Origin: Actinomycetospora sp. TBRC 11914
GTDB lineage: Bacteria; Actinomycetota; Actinomycetes; Mycobacteriales; Pseudonocardiaceae
DNA: 64,000 bases
Assembly (NCBI RefSeq): GCF_012933465.1
Contig: NZ_JABBND010000004.1
Location: forward strand, 1 to 64,000
Direction: 5' to 3'
Notes under the pieces: generated by a model
What the model was told of the DNA's origin: nothing
The model's database searches: none
What the model saw: only the letters and a program-made list of their open reading frames with translations
Program-made: the position numbers and the translations under genes
Part shown: positions 37,630 to 44,983 of the stretch, in pieces
Layout: every line of letters begins with the position of its first letter
Numbering within the stretch: position 1 is the first letter of the stretch

Positions 37630-38676
37630 TCAGGAGACGCGCTCGACGAACTCCTTGACGGCCCGGTCGACCGCGTCGTCGTCGAGCGCGCGGTGCTCCA
37701 GGACGGTGAAGCGGTCGGGCCGGGTGGCGGGAGCGGCCCGGACGGCGGTCGCGAACTCCTCGGCGCTCAGCCCGACGTCCCCGGGCCGGCGCGGGAGCCG
37801 GTGGCGGGCCAGGCACTCGTCGAGCTCGGCGAACGCGCGCTCGCCGTCGTCGCGCAGCGAGGCGGCGAACAGGGCGCCCAGGCCGGCGAGCTCGCCGTGC
37901 TGCCCGCGGCCGGGGAACAGCCGGTCGATCGCGTGGAGGATCTCGTGGTCGCCGCCGCTGCAGGGCCGGCTCGAGCCCGCGGCGGTCATCGCGATCCCGG
38001 AGAGCACGAGTGCCTCGGCGAGGACCACGAGGAACGCCGGGTCGTCGACGTGGCCCCGGTGGTGGAGCACCGACTCGGCCGCGAGGCGCGCGAACGAGAC
38101 GGCCAGCCCGTCCACCCGCTCGCCCCGCTCGCGCCCGGCCAGCTCCCAGTCGGCGATCGCCGAGAGGTTGCTGACCACGTCGCCGATGCCCGAGCGCACC
38201 ATCTCGACGGGGGCGCGGCCGACGTAGTCGAGGTCGACGACGGCCGCGATCGGCATGGAGACCCCGAAGGACTCCTTCCCGACCTCGGTGTCCAGCGACG
38301 AGACCGGCGAGCACACGCCGTCGTGCGCCAGGTTGGTGGCGACCGAGACCATCGGCAGGCCCAGGCGGGTGGCGGCGTACTTCGCGACGTCGAGCGTGCG
38401 GCCCCCGCCGATGCCGACGAGCGCGTCGAAGCCCCGCCCGCTGGCCCGCACCGCGTCCTGGAGGCGGACCGCCTCGTCCACCGAGCCGCCGTCGACCCGG
38501 AACACCGACGCGGTGGCGAGGGTGCCGCCGAGCCGGGCGGCGATCTCCTCGCCGAGCCCCGGGCCGACGGCCACGGCGACCTGGCCCCCGCCGCTGATGC
38601 GCTGGTCGGCGAGCAGGCGCGCGAGGCCGTCGACGGCGCCGGCCCGGATGTCGACCTCGAGGGGGCCGAGCAGCAT
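37630..38676 (-). CDS. sn-Glycerol-1-phosphate dehydrogenase-like enzyme (AraM/EgsA family)
   Basis: A 348-residue iron/zinc-dependent alcohol-dehydrogenase-fold protein closest in pattern to G1P dehydrogenases. The NAD site is GIGGGRTLDVAKYAA. Metal ligands are likely in ATNLAHDGVCSP (Asp), GGDHEILHAID (His) and GRGQHGELAG (His). Known members reduce DHAP to sn-glycerol-1-phosphate, the archaeal-type glycerol stereoisomer. It lies directly behind a sugar/polyol nucleotidyltransferase gene, so the product may be activated as a CDP-polyol for surface decoration. The start is ATG 38676 or an upstream GTG that would overlap the previous gene. Confidence 0.82.
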   Translation of the reverse strand: MLLGPLEVDIRAGAVDGLARLLADQRISGGGQVAVAVGPGLGEEIAARLGGTLATASVFRVDGGSVDEAVRLQDAVRASGRGFDALVGIGGGRTLDVAKYAATRLGLPMVSVATNLAHDGVCSPVSSLDTEVGKESFGVSMPIAAVVDLDYVGRAPVEMVRSGIGDVVSNLSAIADWELAGRERGERVDGLAVSFARLAAESVLHHRGHVDDPAFLVVLAEALVLSGIAMTAAGSSRPCSGGDHEILHAIDRLFPGRGQHGELAGLGALFAASLRDDGERAFAELDECLARHRLPRRPGDVGLSAEEFATAVRAAPATRPDRFTVLEHRALDDDAVDRAVKEFVERVS

Positions 38677-38681
38677 CCGGC

Positions 38682-39422
38682 TCAGCAGCGGCACGCGACG
38701 TCCCGCGCCCGGGCGAGGTCGGCGTGGTCGTCGACCTCCACCCACGTCGTCGGCCCGAGCGGGACGGGCCGGACGAGCCGGCCCCGGTCGGCGTACTCCT
38801 GGTAGCCGTCCTCGTAGTACAGCCCGTGGTCGCGTTCCCAGGTCGCCCGCAGCGCCTCGGTCAGCGGCTCCGCGGCCGCGGGCTCGATCAGCGAGACGCC
38901 GATGTACTCCCCGGCGGCCTCCGACGGCGCCATCGTCTTGGTGATCCGGGCGAGGTGGCCCCGCGCGTCGACGCGGACCTTCATCTCCTCGTCGGCGAGG
39001 GACTTGTCGGTGTCGAGCGCGAGGAGCACGCCCGGGCCGTCGGGGTCGCGGTGGGCGAGCAGCGTCTCCTCGACGCTCGGCGGGTGGACGGTGTCGCCGT
39101 TGACCAGCAGCACCCCCTCGCGGAGGTGGTCCCGCGCGGTCCACAGCGAGTAGGCGTTGTTGCGGTCCTCGGCGTGGGGGTTCACGACGAGCTCGAGGTC
39201 GACGCCGTGGCGCCTCTCGAGCTCGGGGCGCAGCACCTCGACGGCCTGGCGGGCGTAGCCGACCACGACGACGACCTGGCGCAGCCCGACCGCCGCGAGG
39301 TTGCGCAGGCAGACGTCGAGGATCGTCGTGGTCCCGTCGACGGGGACGAGCGTCTTCGGGACGGCGTCGGTGTAGGGCCGCAGGCGCCGGCCCGCGCCCG
39401 CCGCCAGGACCAGCCCGATCAC
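38682..39422 (-). CDS. Sugar/polyol-phosphate nucleotidyltransferase
   Basis: A 246-residue NTP-transferase-fold enzyme. The signature LAAGAGRRLRPYTDAVPKTLVPVDG holds the GxGxR and PK residues. NGDTVHPPS gives the metal-binding Asp, and VEVDDHADL the second. The compact size resembles choline- or glycerol-phosphate cytidylyltransferases of the LicC type more than full-length glucose-1-P enzymes. With LicD-like and G1P-dehydrogenase-like neighbours it probably makes a CDP-linked precursor. GTG start. Its stop is 5 nt before the next gene. Confidence 0.85.
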   Translation of the reverse strand: MIGLVLAAGAGRRLRPYTDAVPKTLVPVDGTTTILDVCLRNLAAVGLRQVVVVVGYARQAVEVLRPELERRHGVDLELVVNPHAEDRNNAYSLWTARDHLREGVLLVNGDTVHPPSVEETLLAHRDPDGPGVLLALDTDKSLADEEMKVRVDARGHLARITKTMAPSEAAGEYIGVSLIEPAAAEPLTEALRATWERDHGLYYEDGYQEYADRGRLVRPVPLGPTTWVEVDDHADLARARDVACRC

Positions 39423-39429
39423 GGCGCCT

Positions 39430-39476
39430 GCCCGGTCACTGCACCCGCCCAGTCACTGCACCCGCCCCGATCACTG
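39430..39476. repeat. Three short tandem repeats duplicating a gene end
   Basis: On the minus strand a 17-18 nt unit starting CAGTGA (stop codon of the coiled-coil gene) is repeated three times before the nucleotidyltransferase GTG. It looks like a small duplication of the 3' end of the upstream gene. Confidence 0.55.
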
Positions 39477-39824
39477 GGGCTCGACGTCGTGCGGGCGCAG
39501 CCGGTCGATGTCGATCTCGCGGTCGTGCAGCGGGAGCACGACCTCGGTGACGAGGTCGGTGAGCTCGGCGAGCCGGACGTTGAGCCGGCGGGACTCGTCG
39601 AGGTCGGCGTCGAGGACCTCGACCCGCTGGGCCAGCCGGTCGCGCTCGGCCACGAGGCGCGCGACCTCGTCGTCGAGCCGCGACACCACGGTCCGCAGCG
39701 CGGTCAGCTCCTCGCGGAGCAGCGCGACCTCGGGCGTGACCGCCCGGCCGGCGAGCCGCCGGGCGCGCATCACCGGCCCGCGCGTCACGACGGACCGGAC
39801 CCGGCCCGCCAGGCCCGCCCTCAC
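39471..39824 (-). CDS. Small coiled-coil protein
   Basis: A 117-residue protein dominated by one coiled coil (residues about 30-90: LREELTALRTVVSRLDDEVARLVAERDRLAQRVEVLD). It has a basic N-terminus and an acidic tail. The GTG overlaps the stop of the LicD-methyltransferase gene as GTGA, so translation is coupled and the two products may act together, for example as a scaffold. A longer GTG start at 39839 is possible. Similar coiled-coil tails are often attached to methyltransferases in polysaccharide clusters. Confidence 0.7.
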   Translation of the reverse strand: MRAGLAGRVRSVVTRGPVMRARRLAGRAVTPEVALLREELTALRTVVSRLDDEVARLVAERDRLAQRVEVLDADLDESRRLNVRLAELTDLVTEVVLPLHDREIDIDRLRPHDVEPQ

Positions 39825-41332
39825 CTGCGCGGCGTCCACGTCATCACCATCCTCGTCACGGCTTCCCGATCGGCCCGGACCGTGTCCAGCGGCCGCAGGC
39901 CGTACTGCTCCGCCTCGGCCAGGAGGTGCTCGACCGGCTCGGCGCCGTCGGCGATCTCCAGGTAGGCGCGCCCGTCGCGGCGCAGCGCCATCGCGAGCAG
40001 GCGGAACAGGTGGTGCCGCCCGCTGGGCCCGAGGCCCTCGACGACGCGGCGGACCACCACCGCCCACGGCAGGCGCCGCGCGCCGATCTCGGCGCCGAGG
40101 GCGATGGTCGTCCGCGGGTCGTAGAGGTTGAGCACCCGCGTGGCGAGCCCGGGCGTCGCGGGGATCGCCGCCACCGCCTCCCGGGACCAGTCGACCGCGA
40201 GGGTCTCGTGCCCCGCCGTCGCGAACCCGCGGGCGTCGACGCCGTTGCCGCAGCCGACGTCGAGCACCGGCGCCCCGGCGTCGAGGCGCTCGGCGACCCA
40301 GGCCGCGAACGACGACCCGGCGCCGGGGCCGTCGTGGCGCTCGGCGCGCAGCACGTCGTCCCAGTCGTCGCGGCCGCCGTTGAGACCCGGGAACCAGTTC
40401 TCCAGCCGGCGACGGGTCGCGGGGACGGTGTCGAAGCGGAACGCCGGGTCGGGCACGCGCCAACCCGGGCCGTAGTTGGCCTCGAGCTGGATCTCCGGCG
40501 ACCGCGGGGCCGGCTCGTCGCGGTCCTCCACCCGCAGCGGCACCGCCGGGAGCAGGTCCTCGCGGTCGGCGGGGTGGCGGATGCAGAAGACCTGGTGCCA
40601 CCAGCCGTCGGCGAACCAGCCCGCGAACACGTCGACGTAGTGGTCCGGGAGGCCCCGGTAGTCGAAGTGCATCTGCAGGTGGCCCGGGGAGTGGCGCACG
40701 ACGTCGAAGCCCGCGCGGCGCAGCGCCCGGCCGAGCGCGAACCCCTCACGGGCGACCTCGACGGGGTGGACGTGGCGGCTGACCCAGGCGAAGTCGACGT
40801 CGTCGTCGTGGCCGATGAGGTGACCGTCGCGCACCGGGCCCAGCAGGGTCCCGCCCGTGACGAACACGTCGAGCCCGAGCTCGTCCTCGAGCACCGTCCG
40901 GACCTGGTCGGCGTGGTCGAGCAGGCGCACGACGATGGACTCGTCGTGGTCGTCCAGGACGCGCCCGGCCCGGTCCCACTTGTTGACCACGAGGTCGCGG
41001 CCGTGCTCGTCGGTGAACGCCACGCGGCCCGGGTCGTCGGTGAAGGCGATCTCGGCCCGGGCCCAGACCTCGCCGTCGGCGACCGCGCGGAGCGCGAGCT
41101 CGGCGGACCCGCGCAGCGCCGCGAGGATGGCGGTGGGCCAGGGCACCGTCCGGTCGCCGTCCGCGGTCGCCTCGGCGGACTCGAGCCGGAACGACCACAC
41201 GCGGCGGCCGTCGAGCAGGACGTCGACGGCGCCCTCGGTCCGTCCGGGCGGGGCGGCGAAGTGGATCGCCTCGCGGTCGGCCTCGACGGGGCGCGCCACC
41301 GCGACCGGCTCCGCGGCGTCCGTCGTACCCAT
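39821..41332 (-). CDS. LicD-family phosphotransferase fused to a SAM-dependent methyltransferase
   Basis: A 503-residue two-domain protein. Residues about 120-310 form a LicD/fukutin-like nucleotidyltransferase domain (FVTGGTLLGPVRDGHLIGHDDDVDFAW, acids D176-D178). In the family this transfers phosphocholine or phospho-polyol from a CDP-linked donor to a glycan. Residues about 340-500 form a class I methyltransferase with VLDVGCGNG (Asp358 in motif I). The N-terminal 110 residues are beta-rich and unassigned. ATG 41332 is fixed by TACCGT 7 nt upstream. It heads a minus-strand operon with the coiled-coil, nucleotidyltransferase and G1P-dehydrogenase genes. Confidence 0.8.
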   Translation of the reverse strand: MGTTDAAEPVAVARPVEADREAIHFAAPPGRTEGAVDVLLDGRRVWSFRLESAEATADGDRTVPWPTAILAALRGSAELALRAVADGEVWARAEIAFTDDPGRVAFTDEHGRDLVVNKWDRAGRVLDDHDESIVVRLLDHADQVRTVLEDELGLDVFVTGGTLLGPVRDGHLIGHDDDVDFAWVSRHVHPVEVAREGFALGRALRRAGFDVVRHSPGHLQMHFDYRGLPDHYVDVFAGWFADGWWHQVFCIRHPADREDLLPAVPLRVEDRDEPAPRSPEIQLEANYGPGWRVPDPAFRFDTVPATRRRLENWFPGLNGGRDDWDDVLRAERHDGPGAGSSFAAWVAERLDAGAPVLDVGCGNGVDARGFATAGHETLAVDWSREAVAAIPATPGLATRVLNLYDPRTTIALGAEIGARRLPWAVVVRRVVEGLGPSGRHHLFRLLAMALRRDGRAYLEIADGAEPVEHLLAEAEQYGLRPLDTVRADREAVTRMVMTWTPRR

Positions 41333-41339
41333 GCCGGGC

Positions 41340-41345
41340 ACGGTA
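41340..41345 (-). promoter_or_regulatory. Candidate -10 box (TACCGT) for the LicD operon
   Basis: On the minus strand TACCGT ends 7 nt before the ATG at 41332. Confidence 0.4.
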
Positions 41346-41501
41346 CGGCCCACCACGAATCGGCCCGGCGTTTACCCCCGTCCCGGCGGCTCGCCGGGCA
41401 CGCGGTGCTCGTCGGCGCGGCGGGTTCTCCTACCCTGCGGGGAGGAGGACGACGCGCTCCCACCGGCGGTGAGCGCACCGGTCGGGGGAGAGGTGCGGAG
41501 C

Positions 41502-43379
41502 GTGACGGACGTGCAGACGGTGTCGACGACGAGCCCCGGCTCCGCCGCGCCCCCCGGGCGCCTCGTGGTGCAGCGCGGGCTGTTCACCGGACCGTCGGCC
41601 GAGATCCCCGACGAGATGTACGTCGAGGTCCTCGCCGGGCACGCCGAGCGGCGGCGGCGCCACGTGCGGGTGGGCACGTTCGGGCGGCTGTCGACGAACA
41701 CCTACTTCGGGCGCTTCCCCGCGTCCTACTGGCAGCGCTGGACGACGGCGCGCTCGGTGCGCTTCGAGGGCCGCATCAGCGGCGCCGGGCGGGTGATGCT
41801 GCGCGCCTCGGACACGAACGGCGTGCCGCGCACCGTGGCGGTGCACGACGCGCGGACCGAGGACGTCCGCCTCGAGGCGCGCCTGGACCGCTTCCTCGAC
41901 GGCGGCGGCCTGTGGGTCGAGATCGTCACCGACGACGCCGAGCTCCTGCTGCACGACGCGCGCTGGACCGTCGAGGCGCCGGCCGTGCGGCGGCACACCA
42001 GCATCGTCGTCTGCACCCACAACCGCGCGGACGACTGCGCCGCCACCCTCGCCGCGCTCGCCGACGACCGGGAGGTGCTCGGCGTCGTCGACGAGGTGAT
42101 CGTCGTCGACCAGGGGACCGACCCCGTCGAGTCGCGCGCGGCGTTCGACGACGTACGCGAGGCGATGGGCCCGACGCTGCGCTACCTGCGCCAACCCAAC
42201 CTCGGCGGGTCGGGCGGGTTCACCCGCGGGCTCCACGAGGTGGTGCGGGCCGCCGGCGACGTGCCCACGGACGCGCTGTTCATGGACGACGACGTGCGCT
42301 GCGAGCCCGAGGTCGTCGTGCGGCTGGCGGCGTTCGCGCAGTACACCTCGCACCCGACGATCGTCGGCGCCCAGATGCTCAACCTGCTCCACCCGACGCA
42401 GGTCCTCGCGGGCGCGGAGTACGCGGTCCTCGAGGACCTGACGAACGGCCACGTCGCGCCCGGCGCGGTCGGCGAGTCGGACGTGACCGCCTACTTCCCC
42501 GACGGCACGAAGAACGTCCAGGACCGGCGGGTCGACGCGGGCTACACGGGCTGGTGGTCCTGCCTGATCCCGGTCGAGGTCACGCGGTCGATGGGCTACC
42601 CGCTGCCGCTGTTCTTCCAGTGGGACGACGTCGAGTACAGCTACCGCGGCCGCGCGCACGGGTTCCCGACGGTGACCCTGCCGGGCGCGGGGCTGTGGCA
42701 CGCCGACTTCCCGTGGAAGGACTGGGACGACTGGCACCGCTACTTCAACCTGCGCAACGCCATGATCACCTCGGCGCTGCACAGCGGGTTCCCGGTGCGC
42801 CACCTCGCCGGGACCCTCGGCGACCTGCTGGCGCGCTACCTGGTGTCGATGAACTACGGGCTCGCGGCCACCCTGATCCGGGCCGTGGAGGACTTCCTCG
42901 CCGGGCCGTCGGTGCTCGACGACGGCGGCGTCGCGGCCACCGCCCGCATCCGCGGCGAGCGCTCGGCGTACCCGGAGACCGTCATGCACCCCGTCGACTC
43001 GGCGCCGGGGTTCGGGGCGAGCGAGATGCCGATCGTGCGGGCGGGCGGTGAGCCCTCGCGCACCAACCTCGTGATGGCGAAGCGGCTGGTCCAGCAGGCC
43101 CTCGGCCGGGTGCCCCACCCGGTCGGGGCGGTCGGGGCGGGCGAGGCGCACTGGTGGCACGTGTCGCTCTTCGACCGGGTCGCCGTCACCGACGCCGGCC
43201 AGGGCGGGGTGCGGCTGCGCCACCGGGACCCGGAGGCGTTCAAGCGCCTCGGGGTCGACGGCGCCCGGGTGCTCTGGCGCTTCGTGCGCGAGGGCGAGGC
43301 CGCGGCCGCGCGGTGGCGCGAGGCGGTGCCGCGGCTGGTGGGCGAGGACAACTGGCGCCGGCTCTTCGGGATCGGCTGA
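41502..43379 (+). CDS. GlfT2-like galactofuranosyltransferase, second paralogue
   Basis: A 625-residue GT2 enzyme with the full GlfT2 layout: beta-sandwich N-terminus (RFPASYWQRW), GT-A domain (SIVVCTHNRADDC, NLGGSGGFTRGL), DDD triad D262-D264, WDDVEY with D375-D376, and His400 in LWHADF. The D376-His400 spacing of 24 equals that of GlfT2. It is shorter than the first copy and clearly diverged. It may polymerise a second galactofuranan or add side chains. The GTG has GGGGAGAGG upstream. It is divergent from the LicD operon, suggesting a shared product. Confidence 0.88.
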   Translation: MTDVQTVSTTSPGSAAPPGRLVVQRGLFTGPSAEIPDEMYVEVLAGHAERRRRHVRVGTFGRLSTNTYFGRFPASYWQRWTTARSVRFEGRISGAGRVMLRASDTNGVPRTVAVHDARTEDVRLEARLDRFLDGGGLWVEIVTDDAELLLHDARWTVEAPAVRRHTSIVVCTHNRADDCAATLAALADDREVLGVVDEVIVVDQGTDPVESRAAFDDVREAMGPTLRYLRQPNLGGSGGFTRGLHEVVRAAGDVPTDALFMDDDVRCEPEVVVRLAAFAQYTSHPTIVGAQMLNLLHPTQVLAGAEYAVLEDLTNGHVAPGAVGESDVTAYFPDGTKNVQDRRVDAGYTGWWSCLIPVEVTRSMGYPLPLFFQWDDVEYSYRGRAHGFPTVTLPGAGLWHADFPWKDWDDWHRYFNLRNAMITSALHSGFPVRHLAGTLGDLLARYLVSMNYGLAATLIRAVEDFLAGPSVLDDGGVAATARIRGERSAYPETVMHPVDSAPGFGASEMPIVRAGGEPSRTNLVMAKRLVQQALGRVPHPVGAVGAGEAHWWHVSLFDRVAVTDAGQGGVRLRHRDPEAFKRLGVDGARVLWRFVREGEAAAARWREAVPRLVGEDNWRRLFGIG

Positions 43380-43509
43380 CGGCCGCGTCCGGGCGTCGGG
43401 CCGTGAGCGCGTTCCCGGTCAGCCGTGCTGTACCCGTCGGTGGCGGTGAGTCAGCTGGTCACCGAGCCGGTGCGCTCGTGATCCTGCCGGGGTGGGAGCA
43501 ACGGCGATC

Positions 43510-44979
43510 ATGACCCGTCCCGCGCTGCCGGTCCTCACGCGGACCTCGGTCGACCCCGACACGGCCCTGAGACGGGGGCGGGGGCTGCTCGCGGCCGCCG
43601 CCGGCGCGGTCGTGGGTGGTGCCGCGTGGTTCGTCATGCACCACGCGCTGGTGGACGACGCCTTCATCACCCTCTCCTACGCGCGGACCCTGGCCTTCCA
43701 CGGGCAGTGGGGCATGGTCGCCGGGATCCCGGCGAACACCGCCACGTCCCCGCTGCAGGTGCTGCTGCTGGCGGGCCTCACGGCGGTCGTGCGCGACGCG
43801 GTGGTGGCCGCCGGACTGCTCACCGCTCTCGCCCTGGCCGCGGTCGGCTGGAGTCTGCACCGGCTCGGCCGCTCGGTCGGGGCGCCGGCCGCGCCCTATC
43901 TCGCCGTCGCCGTCCTCGGCACCTCACCGCTGCTCGTCTCCACGATCGGGCTCGAGACCTACGTGGCCCTCGCGCTCCTCGCGCTCGCCGCGACCGCCCT
44001 GACCGAGCGGCGGATGGTGGCCTGTGGGTGTCTCGCCGGGCTGCTGGTGCTCTGCCGACCGGACCTCGGGGTCGTGGCCCTGCTCCTGCTCGTGTCGTGC
44101 GGGCGTGGACTGCCTCGTGCCGCGGTCGCGGCCGTCGTCACGTACCTGCCCTGGGCCGCGTTCGCCTGGTGGCACCTCGGATCGCTGATCCCGGACACGT
44201 GGGTGTTCAAGTACGGCGGCGCCGGGTTCGCGCAGGGGCTGCTCGTGCACTACTCCCACGAGCCCGCCGCGATCGCGCTCTCGCTCCTCCCGGCGCTCGT
44301 CGGCGTCCTCGCCCTGCCGTTCTGGTGGCGGCACCCGGCCGCCCGGCTCTGGGCGGGAGGCGCAACGCTGCACGTGGTGGCGCTCTCGGTCCTGGGCACC
44401 TGGATCTACCACTGGTACTACGGACCGGCGGTCGGCGCGCTGGCGATGCTGGGGTGTCTGGCCACCGCACGGGCACTCGCTGGGGGCGGGCTCCGGTGGT
44501 GGCTCCTGGTGCCGTCGAGCATCGCCGTCGTCGCGGTGTCGGCGGGCTTCCTCGTCGAGCACGGCGTGGTCCGTGACCGCGCCCCGGTCTCGATCAACTG
44601 GGCGAGCGAGGCCCAGTACCGCGCACTCGCGGCGACCCTCCCCGAGGGGGCAGTGGTGCAGAGCCCGGGGGAGGTGGGGACGCTCGCGTACTTCTGCCGC
44701 TGCGCGGTGGTCGACGGCCTGTCCGACCGCGGCTACCTCCCCGCCGCGCTCGACCGCGTCCTGGCGACCGTGCCGGGCCCCGCCCGCACCCTCCTGACCT
44801 GGAACTACCGGCACCTCGAGCGCCGCGCCCCGGTCCGGGCGACGTGGCGGGTGACGTCCGGTCTCGACACCCCCGGGCCGAACGGACCCGGTTTCCGTCT
44901 CGACGGGTCGTGGCCCGACCCCGCCGACCCGCGCAACCCGACCGACTCCCGCCGGGTGTTCGTCGAGCCCGTCCCCTAG
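43510..44979 (+). CDS. GT-C type membrane glycosyltransferase-like protein, AftB-like layout
   Basis: A 489-residue membrane protein with about ten hydrophobic segments. The first loop (HALVDDAFITLSYARTLAFHGQW) and the following ANTATSPLQVLLLAG closely parallel the DD-x-x-R-N-T-S/T pattern of AftB and relatives. AftB adds terminal beta-1,2-arabinofuranose in mycobacteria. The C-terminal part has CRCAVVDGLSDRGYLP, again like related GT-C proteins. The assignment to AftB itself is not secure because the C-terminal domain is short. ATG 43510 is used; GTG 43492 is possible. Convergent with aftA, gap 4 nt. Confidence 0.75.
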   Translation: MTRPALPVLTRTSVDPDTALRRGRGLLAAAAGAVVGGAAWFVMHHALVDDAFITLSYARTLAFHGQWGMVAGIPANTATSPLQVLLLAGLTAVVRDAVVAAGLLTALALAAVGWSLHRLGRSVGAPAAPYLAVAVLGTSPLLVSTIGLETYVALALLALAATALTERRMVACGCLAGLLVLCRPDLGVVALLLLVSCGRGLPRAAVAAVVTYLPWAAFAWWHLGSLIPDTWVFKYGGAGFAQGLLVHYSHEPAAIALSLLPALVGVLALPFWWRHPAARLWAGGATLHVVALSVLGTWIYHWYYGPAVGALAMLGCLATARALAGGGLRWWLLVPSSIAVVAVSAGFLVEHGVVRDRAPVSINWASEAQYRALAATLPEGAVVQSPGEVGTLAYFCRCAVVDGLSDRGYLPAALDRVLATVPGPARTLLTWNYRHLERRAPVRATWRVTSGLDTPGPNGPGFRLDGSWPDPADPRNPTDSRRVFVEPVP

Positions 44980-44983
44980 GAGG

